Shown here one piece after another: positions 34,316-43,018 of a stretch of DNA of 64,000 nt. Source of the DNA: CAXXOK01 sp963674895 (GTDB lineage Bacteria; Bacillota; Clostridia; Christensenellales; Aristaeellaceae). The position numbers were made by a program, and so were the translations under genes. Numbering within the stretch: position 1 is the first letter of the stretch; each line of letters opens with the position of its first letter. The notes under the pieces were generated by a model that ran no database searches, was not told the origin of the DNA, and saw nothing but the letters and a program-made list of their open reading frames with translations. The stretch covers positions 372,001 through 436,000 of the forward strand of contig CAXXCY010000001.1 in NCBI GenBank assembly GCA_963674895.2. The letters are read 5' to 3'.

Positions 34316-35425
34316 TTATGCCAGCTTCAGCGAGCCGCGCGCGATGGCCTCCCGGCTTTTCCGTTCAAACATCAAGGCCTGGCCGGGTGCAAAGTGAAAG
34401 GAGACCTGACTGTCCAGCGCGTAGTCCACACCGCCAAAGACCACGCTGGTCAGCATCACCTCTCCCAGACTCAAACGGATAGTGGTTTCCAGTCCTGAGG
34501 GCAGGGAACTGTACACGCGAGCTAGCCCGGGGGTGGCATCGGTAATCAGCACGTGCTCCGGGCGGATGCCAATGACAGCGTCCTGGGGGACCAACGATAC
34601 CGTACTGTCAGGCATAAAAGCGAAGGTCCGCCCCTGGGTAGTCAAAAGGATGTCATTTCCCACAGCCCGGGCCTGACCGGGGATAAAGTTCATGGGCGGG
34701 TTACCCATGAAATCGGCCACAAAGAGGTTGGCAGGCGCGTTGTACATGGCAAGCGGCGGGGCGTACTGCATAAGTTTGCCCAGTTCCATGATGCATATGC
34801 GGGTGGACAGCGTCATGGCCTCCAGTTGGTCATGGGTTACATAGACGAAGGTAGAGTCGGTGTCCTTGTGCAAGCGTTTCAATTCTGTGCGCATTTCGGT
34901 GCGCAACTTGGCGTCCAGGTTGCTCAGCGGTTCATCCATGAAAAGTACCTTGGGCCGGGGTGCCAGCGTGCGGGCGATGGCTACGCGCTGCTGTTGGCCG
35001 CCAGACAGCTCGCTGGGGTAGCGGCCAAGGAACTCCTCAATTTTTAGCATCCTCGTCAGCGCGTTCACGCGGTCTATAATATCCTTTTTAGGCCACCTGA
35101 GGTTTTCCAGCCCAAAAGAGATGTTCTGACTAACGGTCATGTGCGGCCAGAGGGCGTAGTTCTGGAATAGAAAGCCCACGTCGCGTTTGTTGGGCGGCAC
35201 GTTGATGCCCCGTTCCGAATCAAACACGACTTCATCATCAATGGTGATGCTGCCTTTGGTGGGTGTTTCAAGGCCCGCAATCATGCGCAGCGTGGTGGTC
35301 TTCCCACAGCCGGAAGGCCCTAGCAGCGTAACGAACTCGTTGGACTGGATGTCCAGGTTCAGATTATCCACTGCAATAGTCTTACCAAATCGCTTAGTGA
35401 TGTTGGTCAGTTTGATGTCTGGCAT
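34316..35425 (-). CDS. ABC importer ATP-binding protein (PotA/FbpC type)
   Basis: 369 residues. Walker A GPSGCGKTT (about 36-44), signature LSGGQQQRVAIART, Walker B VLFMDEPLSNLDA and the switch His in YVTHDQLEAM form one ABC cassette. A C-terminal TOBE-like domain follows from about residue 240 (MNFIPGQARAV... VIGIRPEHVLITD). Start after GATAGGAGGATCCTCA. It powers the fused permease encoded 27 bases upstream, in the order receptor, permease, ATPase. Confidence 0.93.
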   Translation of the reverse strand: MPDIKLTNITKRFGKTIAVDNLNLDIQSNEFVTLLGPSGCGKTTTLRMIAGLETPTKGSITIDDEVVFDSERGINVPPNKRDVGFLFQNYALWPHMTVSQNISFGLENLRWPKKDIIDRVNALTRMLKIEEFLGRYPSELSGGQQQRVAIARTLAPRPKVLFMDEPLSNLDAKLRTEMRTELKRLHKDTDSTFVYVTHDQLEAMTLSTRICIMELGKLMQYAPPLAMYNAPANLFVADFMGNPPMNFIPGQARAVGNDILLTTQGRTFAFMPDSTVSLVPQDAVIGIRPEHVLITDATPGLARVYSSLPSGLETTIRLSLGEVMLTSVVFGGVDYALDSQVSFHFAPGQALMFERKSREAIARGSLKLA

Positions 35426-35452
35426 TGAGGATCCTCCTATCTATGATTAGAT

Positions 35453-37294
35453 CTAGCTGCCGATTCCCTTGTCGATGGAGGCGCCTGTCAGCTTATTGAC
35501 CAAGTAACTGATCAGCAGGACGACGATGATAATCAGCAGGTTAATAGCGCTGCCAAATTGAGCCCAGCCTTTTTCGGAGTACTGCATGAGCATGGTGGTC
35601 AGCAGGGTGTTGCTGGTTGGTACCAGCAGCACAAAAAGGCTTAATTCGCGCATACACGACACCAGCGGCAGCAAGTAGCCCGATAGCAAGCTACTTTTTT
35701 GGATAGGAAAAATGATGCGTGTCATGCGTTTCCACCAGGGGATGCCCAAAATCTGCCCTGCTTCCTCAATCTCCCCGGACAATTGCAGCATGGCGTTAAG
35801 TCCCGAACGCGAGGCGAAGGGCAGATATTTGACGGAACCGATCAGCGCCAGCAGTACAAACCCGTTAAGCCAGGAAATTCGTACGCTCATGGCCAGGTAG
35901 ATGGCTCCAAAGGCAAGTGAGGGCATCAAGTAGGGGAAGAATGCCAGGCTGTTGACAGTGTTGGCCAGGCGGGTGCCGCGCTTTTTAGTCACAGCATAGC
36001 CCACAAGCATGCCGCAGGTACCGGCTACAATGGCGCAGGTAGCCGCCAGGGCCAGGGAATAGCCTAGTGCCTTCCACACTTTGGAGGACAACAGAATGCC
36101 GTTGGAATCTCCCTGGTCCAGATAGTCAAGGTTCCGTCCAATCCAGAAATCCAGCGTCATGTTCTTCAGCGAGTAATTGCCGGCTTTGATGATGACCGAT
36201 TCCATCGCAAAGGTGAGCAACGGCAACACGGCGACAAGCAGCATAATGATGACCAGCAGTACGGCAACCGGGTGGTTCCATTTCCTGAGGTTGACCATGG
36301 ACGCCTGGGAGGATTTGCCGGTAACGGTGATGTAGGACTTGCGCGTACCAGTCATCTTCTGGTTAATGCCCATGATGACCACGCCAAAGAGGACCATCAC
36401 GGCAGCGATGATGTAAGCCTGGCCGCTGTAGGTATCCATGAGCGATTTCATTTTGGTGGACAACAAGTAGTAGCGCACCGGCGAGCCCAGAAAGACGGGC
36501 ACGGCATAAGCGCTGATGCTGGAAGCAAAGACCAGCAGGAAGGTGGACAGTGCCGCCGGCTTGATAATAGGCAGGGTGATGCGGCGCAGCAGGCGCCAGC
36601 GAGGGGTTTTGAGCACCGTTGCGGCTTCTTCCAGGTTTGCGTCCATGTTGCGAAGGATACCACCGATGAGGATGTAGGCAAAAGGCGCGTAATGCAGCCC
36701 AAGCACAATACTGATAGGGAAGTAGCCGTACACAAACCACTCGGGCATGAAGATACCGAACACCGAGGCCAAGATGCCGTTGGAGGTGCCTGTGCCAATG
36801 TACTCGTTTTTAAAGAAGGATTGCCAAAACAACGCCAGAGTCCAGGAGGGCATGATATAGGGGAAAACGAAGACGCCAGAGATGAACTTCTTATACTTCA
36901 AGTTGCTGCGGGCGATAAACCAGGCCACCGCACCACCAAAGAGGATGGCGACTGCAGAGGATGTAAAAGCCACTGCCAGGGTGTTGAGTAAGGGCTCATA
37001 AAACTGGATCCAACTGTTGGAATAAGTGATGCCTTTGGAGCCGCCATCGTCCAGCGTCATCAGTAAGCGGTTGAAATTATAGAATGTGTATGCGCCTTTG
37101 GGTAAGCGCACAGCACGCGCTTCGCGCCCAGAGTGGACGGTGATCGTTTCCAGCAGCAGCACAAGCAAGGGGTAAAGGGTCAAAAAGCATAACAAAAGGA
37201 AAAAGATGACCAGGATGACATTGGCCGGTTTGGACAAGAAGGTCTGCGTTTCACGGCCCATACGCCTGATTTGTCGTTTCTGTATTATATGCAT
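35453..37294 (-). CDS. ABC importer permease, two fused domains (FbpB/ThiP type)
   Basis: 613 residues with about twelve membrane helices in two halves, each with a coupling motif (LEEAATVLKTPRWRLLRRITLPIIKPA at about 215; IEEAGQILGIPWWKRMTRIIFPIQKSSLL at about 515). Fused permeases of this type import ferric ions, thiamine, phosphonates or polyols. The ATG at 37294 follows AAAAAGGGATATC; an in-frame ATG at 37261 is the alternative. Confidence 0.9.
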   Translation of the reverse strand: MHIIQKRQIRRMGRETQTFLSKPANVILVIFFLLLCFLTLYPLLVLLLETITVHSGREARAVRLPKGAYTFYNFNRLLMTLDDGGSKGITYSNSWIQFYEPLLNTLAVAFTSSAVAILFGGAVAWFIARSNLKYKKFISGVFVFPYIMPSWTLALFWQSFFKNEYIGTGTSNGILASVFGIFMPEWFVYGYFPISIVLGLHYAPFAYILIGGILRNMDANLEEAATVLKTPRWRLLRRITLPIIKPAALSTFLLVFASSISAYAVPVFLGSPVRYYLLSTKMKSLMDTYSGQAYIIAAVMVLFGVVIMGINQKMTGTRKSYITVTGKSSQASMVNLRKWNHPVAVLLVIIMLLVAVLPLLTFAMESVIIKAGNYSLKNMTLDFWIGRNLDYLDQGDSNGILLSSKVWKALGYSLALAATCAIVAGTCGMLVGYAVTKKRGTRLANTVNSLAFFPYLMPSLAFGAIYLAMSVRISWLNGFVLLALIGSVKYLPFASRSGLNAMLQLSGEIEEAGQILGIPWWKRMTRIIFPIQKSSLLSGYLLPLVSCMRELSLFVLLVPTSNTLLTTMLMQYSEKGWAQFGSAINLLIIIVVLLISYLVNKLTGASIDKGIGS

Positions 37295-37298
37295 GATA

Positions 37299-37337
37299 TC
37301 CCTTTTTCAAAAAGGGCGGAACGGCAGCATGCCGCCC
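37299..37337 (-). promoter_or_regulatory. Two hairpins between receptor and permease genes, one covering the ribosome binding site
   Basis: CCCTTTTTCAAAAAGGG (37300-37316) is a small stem whose minus-strand copy contains the purine-rich site AAAAAGGG of the permease gene. Next to it GGGCGG/CCGCCC (37314-37337) forms a GC-rich stem. Both could lower permease translation relative to the receptor. Confidence 0.45.
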
Positions 37338-37353
37338 CGCCCCGCTATCAGGT

Positions 37354-38514
37354 TTATTTCACGTACTTGGTGACAAAGGTGGAAACATCCTCATAGTTTT
37401 CCAGTATCCAGGCCGGGTCCTCAGACACCAGACAATTTCTCCAGACATCGATACCCAGATCGCCTTCCAACGGCGGCAAGGCGGGGTTAGTAGAATAGGC
37501 GCCGATGCTCTTGCCCCAGGGTTCAAAGCCTTCCGGACTCATGAGGTAGTTGATGAACAGCATGGCGGTGTAGGGCCGGGTGGCACCAGAAGAGACCAGT
37601 GCGTACATGGGGTACATAAATCCTGCAAAAGGCTCAATCGTGTAACCCTTTTCCTGGGCGTCGTACTGGCCCACGGTAAGGTTTTCCGTCAGCACCGAGG
37701 ACGAGCGAAGTTTACTCAGCACAAACAGGCCGATCTTGTCAGCTGCGGTTGGCTGACTAATTTCCTCAGCAAGTGTGGTGTCAGAGGAACCAAACACGCA
37801 GTTATCCAGGAACTGGGCAATCCACATGTAGCCTGCGTTCTCGTACTCTCCTAGCTCAATGGGTTTGCCAAAGTACGTCTCATAGGCCTGTGCCAGCAAG
37901 CCAGACCAATGCTCGTTGGTGAGCATGACCAGGAAGTTCATGTTAACCTGCTCGAGTTCAGGGTTCTTAAAGAGGACGCGGCCCTTCATGTTTTCTTCGG
38001 TCAACTGCCAGACGTTGCGGATTGCGGGCACGTTTTCTCCCAAGTTGTTGTAGATGAAGAGCTTGTTGATGTACTGGTGGACCAGCGGGTTGCGGTCTTC
38101 CTCAGGTAGGTTTTCCGCGATGCCCGGCGGTGCATAATTGACCAAGTAGCCGCTGTTCATCATGTAATCCAGGGAGGCGCCGTCCTGAATCATGACCATG
38201 TCAGCTCCCTTGGTTTTTCCATCGATCTCGATTTCCAACTTGGTGTAGATTTCGGCGTCCTTAAGGTTGTTGCCTTCTCCCGGAATATCATACAAGGCGG
38301 AGAACTGTTCCAGCGCAGTGGTGATGCGGCTCGTGTTGCCATAGACGATGAACGTGCCTTCCTCGGCTTTGGCCTTTTCTACCAATTGCTCATAGGTCAG
38401 GCTTTGGGCTTCCCTAACCGCTTCCTGGGTCGTCAACGCTTGCTGGGTAGCCAAAGCAGGGAGTGCGGAGAGGATGAGAAGCGTGCTCAATAGCAGTGAT
38501 ATCAGTTTCTTCAT
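37354..38514 (-). CDS. ABC importer substrate-binding protein (FbpA/PotD-like)
   Basis: 386 residues with signal peptide MKKLISLLLSTLLILSALPALA and no lipobox Cys. LVEKAKAEEGTFIVYGNTSRITTALEQFSALY, GADMVMIQDGASLDYMMNSGYLVNY and TAMLFINYLMSPEGFEPWGKSIGAYSTNP are typical of type 2 receptors for iron, thiamine or small organic ligands. AAGAAGGAGGCTACC precedes the ATG. The substrate cannot be told. It is the first gene of this three-gene importer. Confidence 0.88.
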   Translation of the reverse strand: MKKLISLLLSTLLILSALPALATQQALTTQEAVREAQSLTYEQLVEKAKAEEGTFIVYGNTSRITTALEQFSALYDIPGEGNNLKDAEIYTKLEIEIDGKTKGADMVMIQDGASLDYMMNSGYLVNYAPPGIAENLPEEDRNPLVHQYINKLFIYNNLGENVPAIRNVWQLTEENMKGRVLFKNPELEQVNMNFLVMLTNEHWSGLLAQAYETYFGKPIELGEYENAGYMWIAQFLDNCVFGSSDTTLAEEISQPTAADKIGLFVLSKLRSSSVLTENLTVGQYDAQEKGYTIEPFAGFMYPMYALVSSGATRPYTAMLFINYLMSPEGFEPWGKSIGAYSTNPALPPLEGDLGIDVWRNCLVSEDPAWILENYEDVSTFVTKYVK

Positions 38515-38600
38515 GGTAGCCTCCTTCTATTATTTGTCGGGTTTTTATTAATGCACATGCCATGCAAATGCCGGCATATGATGCATCCGGATATTCCTTC

Positions 38601-38830
38601 TTACCATATTACGCTTCGGCGTTCATATGTCTGCAGGTGGACCCCCAGGTGCAGGCTGACGTCCAGGCAAGCCGGAAGCTGAGGGATGACGACGTAAAAA
38701 CCGATGCTGACCATGCCGCGGTTCGCAGTTGCAGATCCCAATACTCATCGCCCCATGAGAGCAGGACCTCATCCAAACCCGCAGCCTTCAGGGCATTCAT
38801 ATGCTCGTCCAAATAGATCAGGCAAAAAGA
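38601..38830 (-). pseudogene. Frameshifted gene fragment, unrecognised
   Basis: On the minus strand the text DEHMNALKAAGLDEVLLSW ending in DLQLR shifts by one frame near 38725 and continues as NRGMVSIGFYVVIPQLPAC, LDVSLHLGVHLQTYERRSVIW and a stop at 38601. Both pieces have protein-like composition and join smoothly, so this seems to be the 3' end of a decayed gene. A second short piece with a gene-like end (LVQALLGRPLD) reads on the same strand at about 38959-39040. The rest of 38515-39284 has nothing recognisable. Confidence 0.35.
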
Positions 38831-39284
38831 AAAACAAAAAAGCGTCCGATCCCGCTTATGCCATCTGTTAATCGTTATGAATAAAAACATAATACCACCG
38901 AAAATATAAAACAGTCAAATTTAACTCTTTTATAAAAAAGGCATGTTCATGAAAGCATCTAATCAAGCGGCCGACCAAGCAGCGCTTGAACCAGCGAGGG
39001 AGGATCCAGGCCATACCGGCACGTCAGTATAGCCGCCGACAGTTTCTCTCCTCTCCCTGAATGGCTTTCCTCAGGAAGTTCGTCCCCTATTTCCGGATTG
39101 TTGCCAGATTGGGCGCGATAGCTGCAATCCAGCCATCCAGTCATCTTCACTCATCCTTCGCCCCAAGAAATTTGTTTTGTTAGGGCCACAAGATGCGCAT
39201 ATGCCCAATTGCCACGCAACGGGTAAATCTGAACAAGTATGAAAGATGGCTATAAAATACTTGGGGTCAAATGAAGTGGCGGCC

Positions 39285-39358
39285 GCACCCGCCTATTCGA
39301 TTTTGCACCCCCTTTCCGAGAATAATTAATTTGTATCAATCTCGTACTTAAAATACAA
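39285..39358. repeat. Insertion-sequence-end-like repeat, copy B
   Basis: GCACCCGCCTATTCGATTTT, a second GCACCCC, an AT-rich part and TTGTATCAATCTCGTACT followed by AAATACAAA align along their length with copy A at 33697-33771 in the same direction. The inverted partner seen in copy A is absent here. The two copies bracket the importer at 34.3-38.5 kb. Confidence 0.55.
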
Positions 39359-39390
39359 AAAAAGGGCATCCGCAGGGATGCCCTTTTTGC
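39356..39390 (-). terminator. Terminator of the aminotransferase gene (bidirectional)
   Basis: AAAAGGGCATCC, loop GCA and GGGATGCCCTTTT form a perfect stem. On the minus strand a run of seven T residues follows, ending the aminotransferase message. Confidence 0.8.
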
Positions 39391-39426
39391 TGCGCGAACG
39401 GATCGGACTATTTGCCTAACGATCGT

Positions 39427-40611
39427 TTACGCGGGGGAAACGGACGTATTCAGGATTCCGGACTTCCCGATCATTTCGACTGCCTGAGCCAGTTCCTCCT
39501 GGTCCGCGACCAGGGCGATGCGCACGTGGCCCTCGCCCTGCGCGCCGAACGCCGTTCCCGGCGTCATCAGCACACCCGATTCCTTAAGCAGCTCCCGGGT
39601 AAACGCAAAGCTGTCGGTATGGCCGCCGGGAAGGCGGGCCCATAGAAACATGGTCGCCGGGCTTTTGCGGACCGGCCAGCCGATCTCCTGCAGGCCGTCG
39701 GCCAAAAAATCCCGCCTGGCCTGATACGCGGCCCGGGTTGTTTCCACACAGTCCTGCGGGCCCAAAACGGCGGCGATCGCCGCGTCCTGCAGCGGCAGGA
39801 ACATGCCGTAATCGATATTGGATTTGAGCGACTTCAGCATCCCGATCACGTCCGGGTTGCCCACGGCAAAGCCGATCCGCGCGCCCGCCAGCCCGTAGGT
39901 TTTGGACAGCGAATTGAACTCGATGCCGACGTCTTTCGCGCCGGGAAAGCGCAGGAAGCTCCCGCACTTGTGCCCGTCGAACACCAGCTCGCTGTACGAA
40001 TTGTCGTGCACGACGATGATATGGTATTTTCTGGCGAAGTCGATCACATCCCGGTACAGGGAATCCGGCGCGATGCTGGTCGTCGGATTGTTGGGGTAGG
40101 ATACGATCATCAGCTTCGCGCGCCGCGCAACCTCTTCCGGGATCTCCCGGACGTCGATAAGATAGCCGTTTTCTTTTTTTTGCGGCATAAAGTACGGCCG
40201 CGCGCCCGCCAGCACCGGCCCGTCCTTGAAGATCGGGTAGCACGGGTCCGGGACAAGGATCGTGTCGCCCTCGTCGACCGCGGTAAACGCGATATGCGCC
40301 AAGCCGTCCTGCGATCCCAGCAGCGAGACGACCTCGCTCATAGGGTCAATCCGCACGCCGTAGCGCTGCATGTACCACCGCGCCACGGCCTGCCTGAGCC
40401 TTTCCGTATCGTTGACGGCGTACGCGTAATTGCCGCTGTCCCGCGCGGACCGTATCAGAGCGTCCACGATATGCTGTGCCGGGGGGATATTGGGCGTGCC
40501 GACGCTTAAATCGATCACCGGCAGCCCCTTCGCTTTCCGCTCGTCGCGCATCTGCGCCAGCACCGAAAATATCCCGGGTTTGAAGTAGTCCATTCTTTTT
40601 GAAAACTGCAT
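39427..40611 (-). CDS. Class I/II PLP-dependent aminotransferase (LL-DAP aminotransferase/AlaT-like)
   Basis: 394 residues. The PLP lysine lies in EFNSLSKTYGLAGARIGFAVG (about 235-255); other PLP contacts are GSQDGLAHIAF, DPCYPIFKDG, SYPNNPTT, HDNSYSELVFDG and HVRIALVAD. Overall build (DLSVGTPNIPPAQHIVDAL at the N-terminus) is that of the LL-diaminopimelate/aspartate aminotransferase group, which transfers amino groups between amino acids and 2-oxo acids. AAGGAAGTAGCGC precedes the ATG. It is a single-gene unit between two terminators. The amino acid used cannot be fixed by eye. Confidence 0.85.
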   Translation of the reverse strand: MQFSKRMDYFKPGIFSVLAQMRDERKAKGLPVIDLSVGTPNIPPAQHIVDALIRSARDSGNYAYAVNDTERLRQAVARWYMQRYGVRIDPMSEVVSLLGSQDGLAHIAFTAVDEGDTILVPDPCYPIFKDGPVLAGARPYFMPQKKENGYLIDVREIPEEVARRAKLMIVSYPNNPTTSIAPDSLYRDVIDFARKYHIIVVHDNSYSELVFDGHKCGSFLRFPGAKDVGIEFNSLSKTYGLAGARIGFAVGNPDVIGMLKSLKSNIDYGMFLPLQDAAIAAVLGPQDCVETTRAAYQARRDFLADGLQEIGWPVRKSPATMFLWARLPGGHTDSFAFTRELLKESGVLMTPGTAFGAQGEGHVRIALVADQEELAQAVEMIGKSGILNTSVSPA

Positions 40612-40942
40612 TTTGCGCTACTTCCTTATTTTCGGGTTCTTTGGAAATTCGACCTTGTCATTTTATCATAGTCTCGGTCTTCGGAAAAGCTTAACGTTCG
40701 ATGCTTCATCTGCATTGTCAAATGATCTGTTCCGGACCCAAAGGAGGCGCCTCCCCGGCAGGGAAACGCGTGCCTTCTGATTGCGGTATAGATTGACCGG
40801 ATGCCTGCCGCAAAACGCCGCCATCCCAAACATATCAGGGGATGGCGGCGTTACGTTATTCTATCCGCACCGTATGGGCTAGGACGATGTTGATTGCGAC
40901 GGACGCAAACGAAAAACCTGAACGGAATGCGCGGCGGTCGCT
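40612..40942. other. Spacer with the terminator of the surface-protein gene
   Basis: A perfect 14-base-pair stem AACGCCGCCATCCC (40814-40827) / GGGATGGCGGCGTT (40838-40851), followed on the minus strand by TTTT, lies about 90 bases past the surface-protein stop and ends that message. The remaining bases hold no gene. A string CGGTATAGATT near 40784 is shared with the repeat at 6438. Confidence 0.65.
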
Positions 40943-42835
40943 TTATCCGGCTCGCCTTTTCGCCTTCGTGAGAAGGATGGCGGCCATTCCGGCCGCGGAC
41001 AGCAATAAGAGCACTGCGAAAAGGCACGGATATGCCGCAGTTGCGTCGCCGGTTTGCGGAACGGGCGTCCACTGCGCGTACAGCGTGATGCGCGGGGAGT
41101 TCAGGGTCAGCGTGTCCCCGGGAAGGTGTCTGGTTCCGCTGCCGTCCGCCGCCGTATTCCAGGAGGAGAACGCAAAGCCTACGAGTGAAATGCCGGCGCT
41201 TTGCTTGACGGTCGCCGCCGTCGCCGGTATCTGCACCGTGTTAGTAATACTGCCGAGGCCGCCGTTGGCGTTGTATACGATCCGGTCGAGCACAAAGTAC
41301 CCGCCTTCGGCGGTCGTCCACGGGCTGACGCCCGTGCCGGCTATGCCATATATCGTGCCGCTGACGACCTGCATGGGGTCCACCGCGTCGGCCGTCGTTT
41401 TGTGTTCGTGCGGCACGGGGAGCGTGGGCGGCAGGCAAACGTCGTTTCTGAGGAACACCGCCGACGTACCGGAAATGGTAAGCGAACCCGCGGTCGAACC
41501 GAATCCCGGACCGATATCGTACGTGCCGCCGGCAACATCCCCTTCGGCGAACACAACGCCGCCGGAAACCGTCACGGTTCCGGCGTCTCCGCCGTAGCCC
41601 GAGCCATACACGCCGCCGCCGATGCCCGCCGCGTCGTCTCCGCCTGTTGCGATGACGGTGCCGCCGGAAATCGTTGTTGCTCCGCCGCTGCCCAATTGGC
41701 CGCCGCCGATGCCCGCCGCTCCGAAACCACCCGTCGCGGTTACGGTACCGCCGGAAACCTCGATCGTTCCGCTGTCGCTTACGTATCCGCTGCCGATACC
41801 CGCTCCCAAGGCCCCGCCCGCCGCGGTTACGGTGCCGCCGGAAATCGTTATGGCGCCGTTGTTCGTTCCGTTTCTGCCGCTGCCGATGCCCGCTCCCGTG
41901 CTTCCGCCCGTTGCGGTTACGGTACCGCCGGATATCGAAATGATGCCGCTGTCGGCATCTTGGCTGCCGCCGATGCCCGCCGACCCGGCGCCGCCCGTTG
42001 CGGTTACGGTTCCGCCGGAAATCGAAACGGTGATGCCGCCGGCCCTGTTGCCGTTGCCGATGGCGGCGCCGTAATCCCCCCCTGTCGCAACCACGGTACC
42101 GCCCGTAATCGTAATCTTGCCGCCGTATCCGTTTTGTCCGCTGCCGATGGCCGCGCCGAAGATGGTACCGATTGCGGTTACCGTGCCGCCTGAAATGGTG
42201 ATATCGCCGCACCCGACGCCCACGCCGCTGCCGCCGCCGATGCCCGCTCCGTTGGGGCCGCTCAGAACAGTCACGTTTCCGTCCGTAATGTTGATGGTGC
42301 CTCCGGCGCCGTTTGCTCCGCCGCCGATGGCCGCCGCGCCCTGGCCGCCCAATGCGAGTACGCTGCCGCCCGAAATTGTTATGGCGCCGCCGGCAGTGTT
42401 GTTTCCGCCGCCGATGGCCGCACCGCCGCCGCTCCCGCCCCTTGCGTTCAGGTCGCCGTCGCCGCGGATAATCAGGCTTGTCGCGCCCTCAACGCGGACA
42501 CCCGGATAGGTATAGGATTGCAGCATATTATCGCCGCTCAGGATCAATTGGTTGCCGCTGCCGGTAAAGCTGAGCGGGCAGGCGTGCGATATTATACGAA
42601 CGTCCTGCAGCGTCAGCGTAACGCCCTGCCCGCAGACGATCGGAAAAGTGTAGTTGACGGTGCTGGAACCGATCAGCGTCACCGTCAGCCCGGCCGCAAT
42701 GGTGATGCTGGTGTCCGTGGCCGTGATCGTATAGGTGCCGTCGGCCGTGATATTGATATCCGCCGCCAATGCCGCGGGCAGGAAGGACAACGTCAAAAGA
42801 ACGGTTGTTGCGCACAACGCAATACATTTTTTCAT
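40943..42835 (-). CDS. Wall-anchored surface protein with glycine-rich beta repeats
   Basis: 630 residues from the ATG at 42835; ATGs at 42844 and 42856 are alternatives. Signal peptide MKKCIALCATTVLLTLSFLPAALA, then a carbohydrate-binding-like N-terminal region, then about ten tandem repeats of 28-30 residues (about 130-455), each built as GAGIGSG...ITISGGTVTATGG. The repeats suggest a right-handed beta helix or roll. A Listeria-Bacteroides-type repeat (VYNANGGLGSITNTVQIPA... RITLYAQWTP) follows, then the sortase-type VPQTG, a hydrophobic helix and KAKRRAG. It should be attached to peptidoglycan. No catalytic motif is visible; adhesion is a guess. Confidence 0.75.
   Translation of the reverse strand: MKKCIALCATTVLLTLSFLPAALAADINITADGTYTITATDTSITIAAGLTVTLIGSSTVNYTFPIVCGQGVTLTLQDVRIISHACPLSFTGSGNQLILSGDNMLQSYTYPGVRVEGATSLIIRGDGDLNARGGSGGGAAIGGGNNTAGGAITISGGSVLALGGQGAAAIGGGANGAGGTINITDGNVTVLSGPNGAGIGGGSGVGVGCGDITISGGTVTAIGTIFGAAIGSGQNGYGGKITITGGTVVATGGDYGAAIGNGNRAGGITVSISGGTVTATGGAGSAGIGGSQDADSGIISISGGTVTATGGSTGAGIGSGRNGTNNGAITISGGTVTAAGGALGAGIGSGYVSDSGTIEVSGGTVTATGGFGAAGIGGGQLGSGGATTISGGTVIATGGDDAAGIGGGVYGSGYGGDAGTVTVSGGVVFAEGDVAGGTYDIGPGFGSTAGSLTISGTSAVFLRNDVCLPPTLPVPHEHKTTADAVDPMQVVSGTIYGIAGTGVSPWTTAEGGYFVLDRIVYNANGGLGSITNTVQIPATAATVKQSAGISLVGFAFSSWNTAADGSGTRHLPGDTLTLNSPRITLYAQWTPVPQTGDATAAYPCLFAVLLLLSAAGMAAILLTKAKRRAG
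41520..42450 (-). repeat. DNA repeats coding for the ten surface-protein repeats
   Basis: Tandem units of about 84-90 bases with the recurring minus-strand core GGCGGTACCGTAACCGC. Variation is mostly in the spacer between GIG(S/G)G and ITISGG. Such repeats can lose or gain units by slippage or recombination. Confidence 0.7.
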
Positions 42836-42923
42836 TTTTCTCATCCTTGCCTTCATATAACGCAGACATGGGATTCGCTGTACGGTCAGCAGAAAAAAAC
42901 GATGATTCAGTAGTATAGGAATG

Positions 42924-42953
42924 ATTGTAGTACAAACGGTTCGGGCTTGTCAA
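42924..42953 (-). promoter_or_regulatory. Promoter of the surface-protein gene
   Basis: On the minus strand TTGACA (42948-42953), 18 bases, TACAAT (42924-42929), about 90 bases upstream of the start. Confidence 0.75.
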
Positions 42954-42975
42954 TGCAAATAAACCGCCGCGATTC

Positions 42976-42997
42976 GCCCGCGGCTGTGCCGCCGGGC
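42976..42997 (-). terminator. Possible terminator of the glycyl radical enzyme operon
   Basis: GCCCGCGGC, TGT, GCCGCCGGGC pair with one bulged base; on the minus strand GCGGCGGTTTATTTG follows after a short gap. It lies 22 bases after the activase stop and before the next promoter. Confidence 0.45.
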
Positions 42998-43018
42998 AAA
43001 CGATACGGCTGAGGCGTA

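Noticed and set aside
34105..34482. A 125-residue plus-strand frame reaching into the ATP-binding gene.
   Set aside because: It runs opposite the clear ABC ATPase end and has no domain or start signal; the minus-strand zinc-ribbon text explains the left part better.
41241..42212. A 323-residue Arg-rich frame and plus-strand frames inside the surface-protein gene.
   Set aside because: They mirror the tandem DNA repeats in other frames and have no start signal or domain.
41520..42450. Regular DNA repeats that might look like a CRISPR array.
   Set aside because: The units encode in-frame protein repeats with near-continuous identity, not short repeats with unique spacers, and no cas genes are near.
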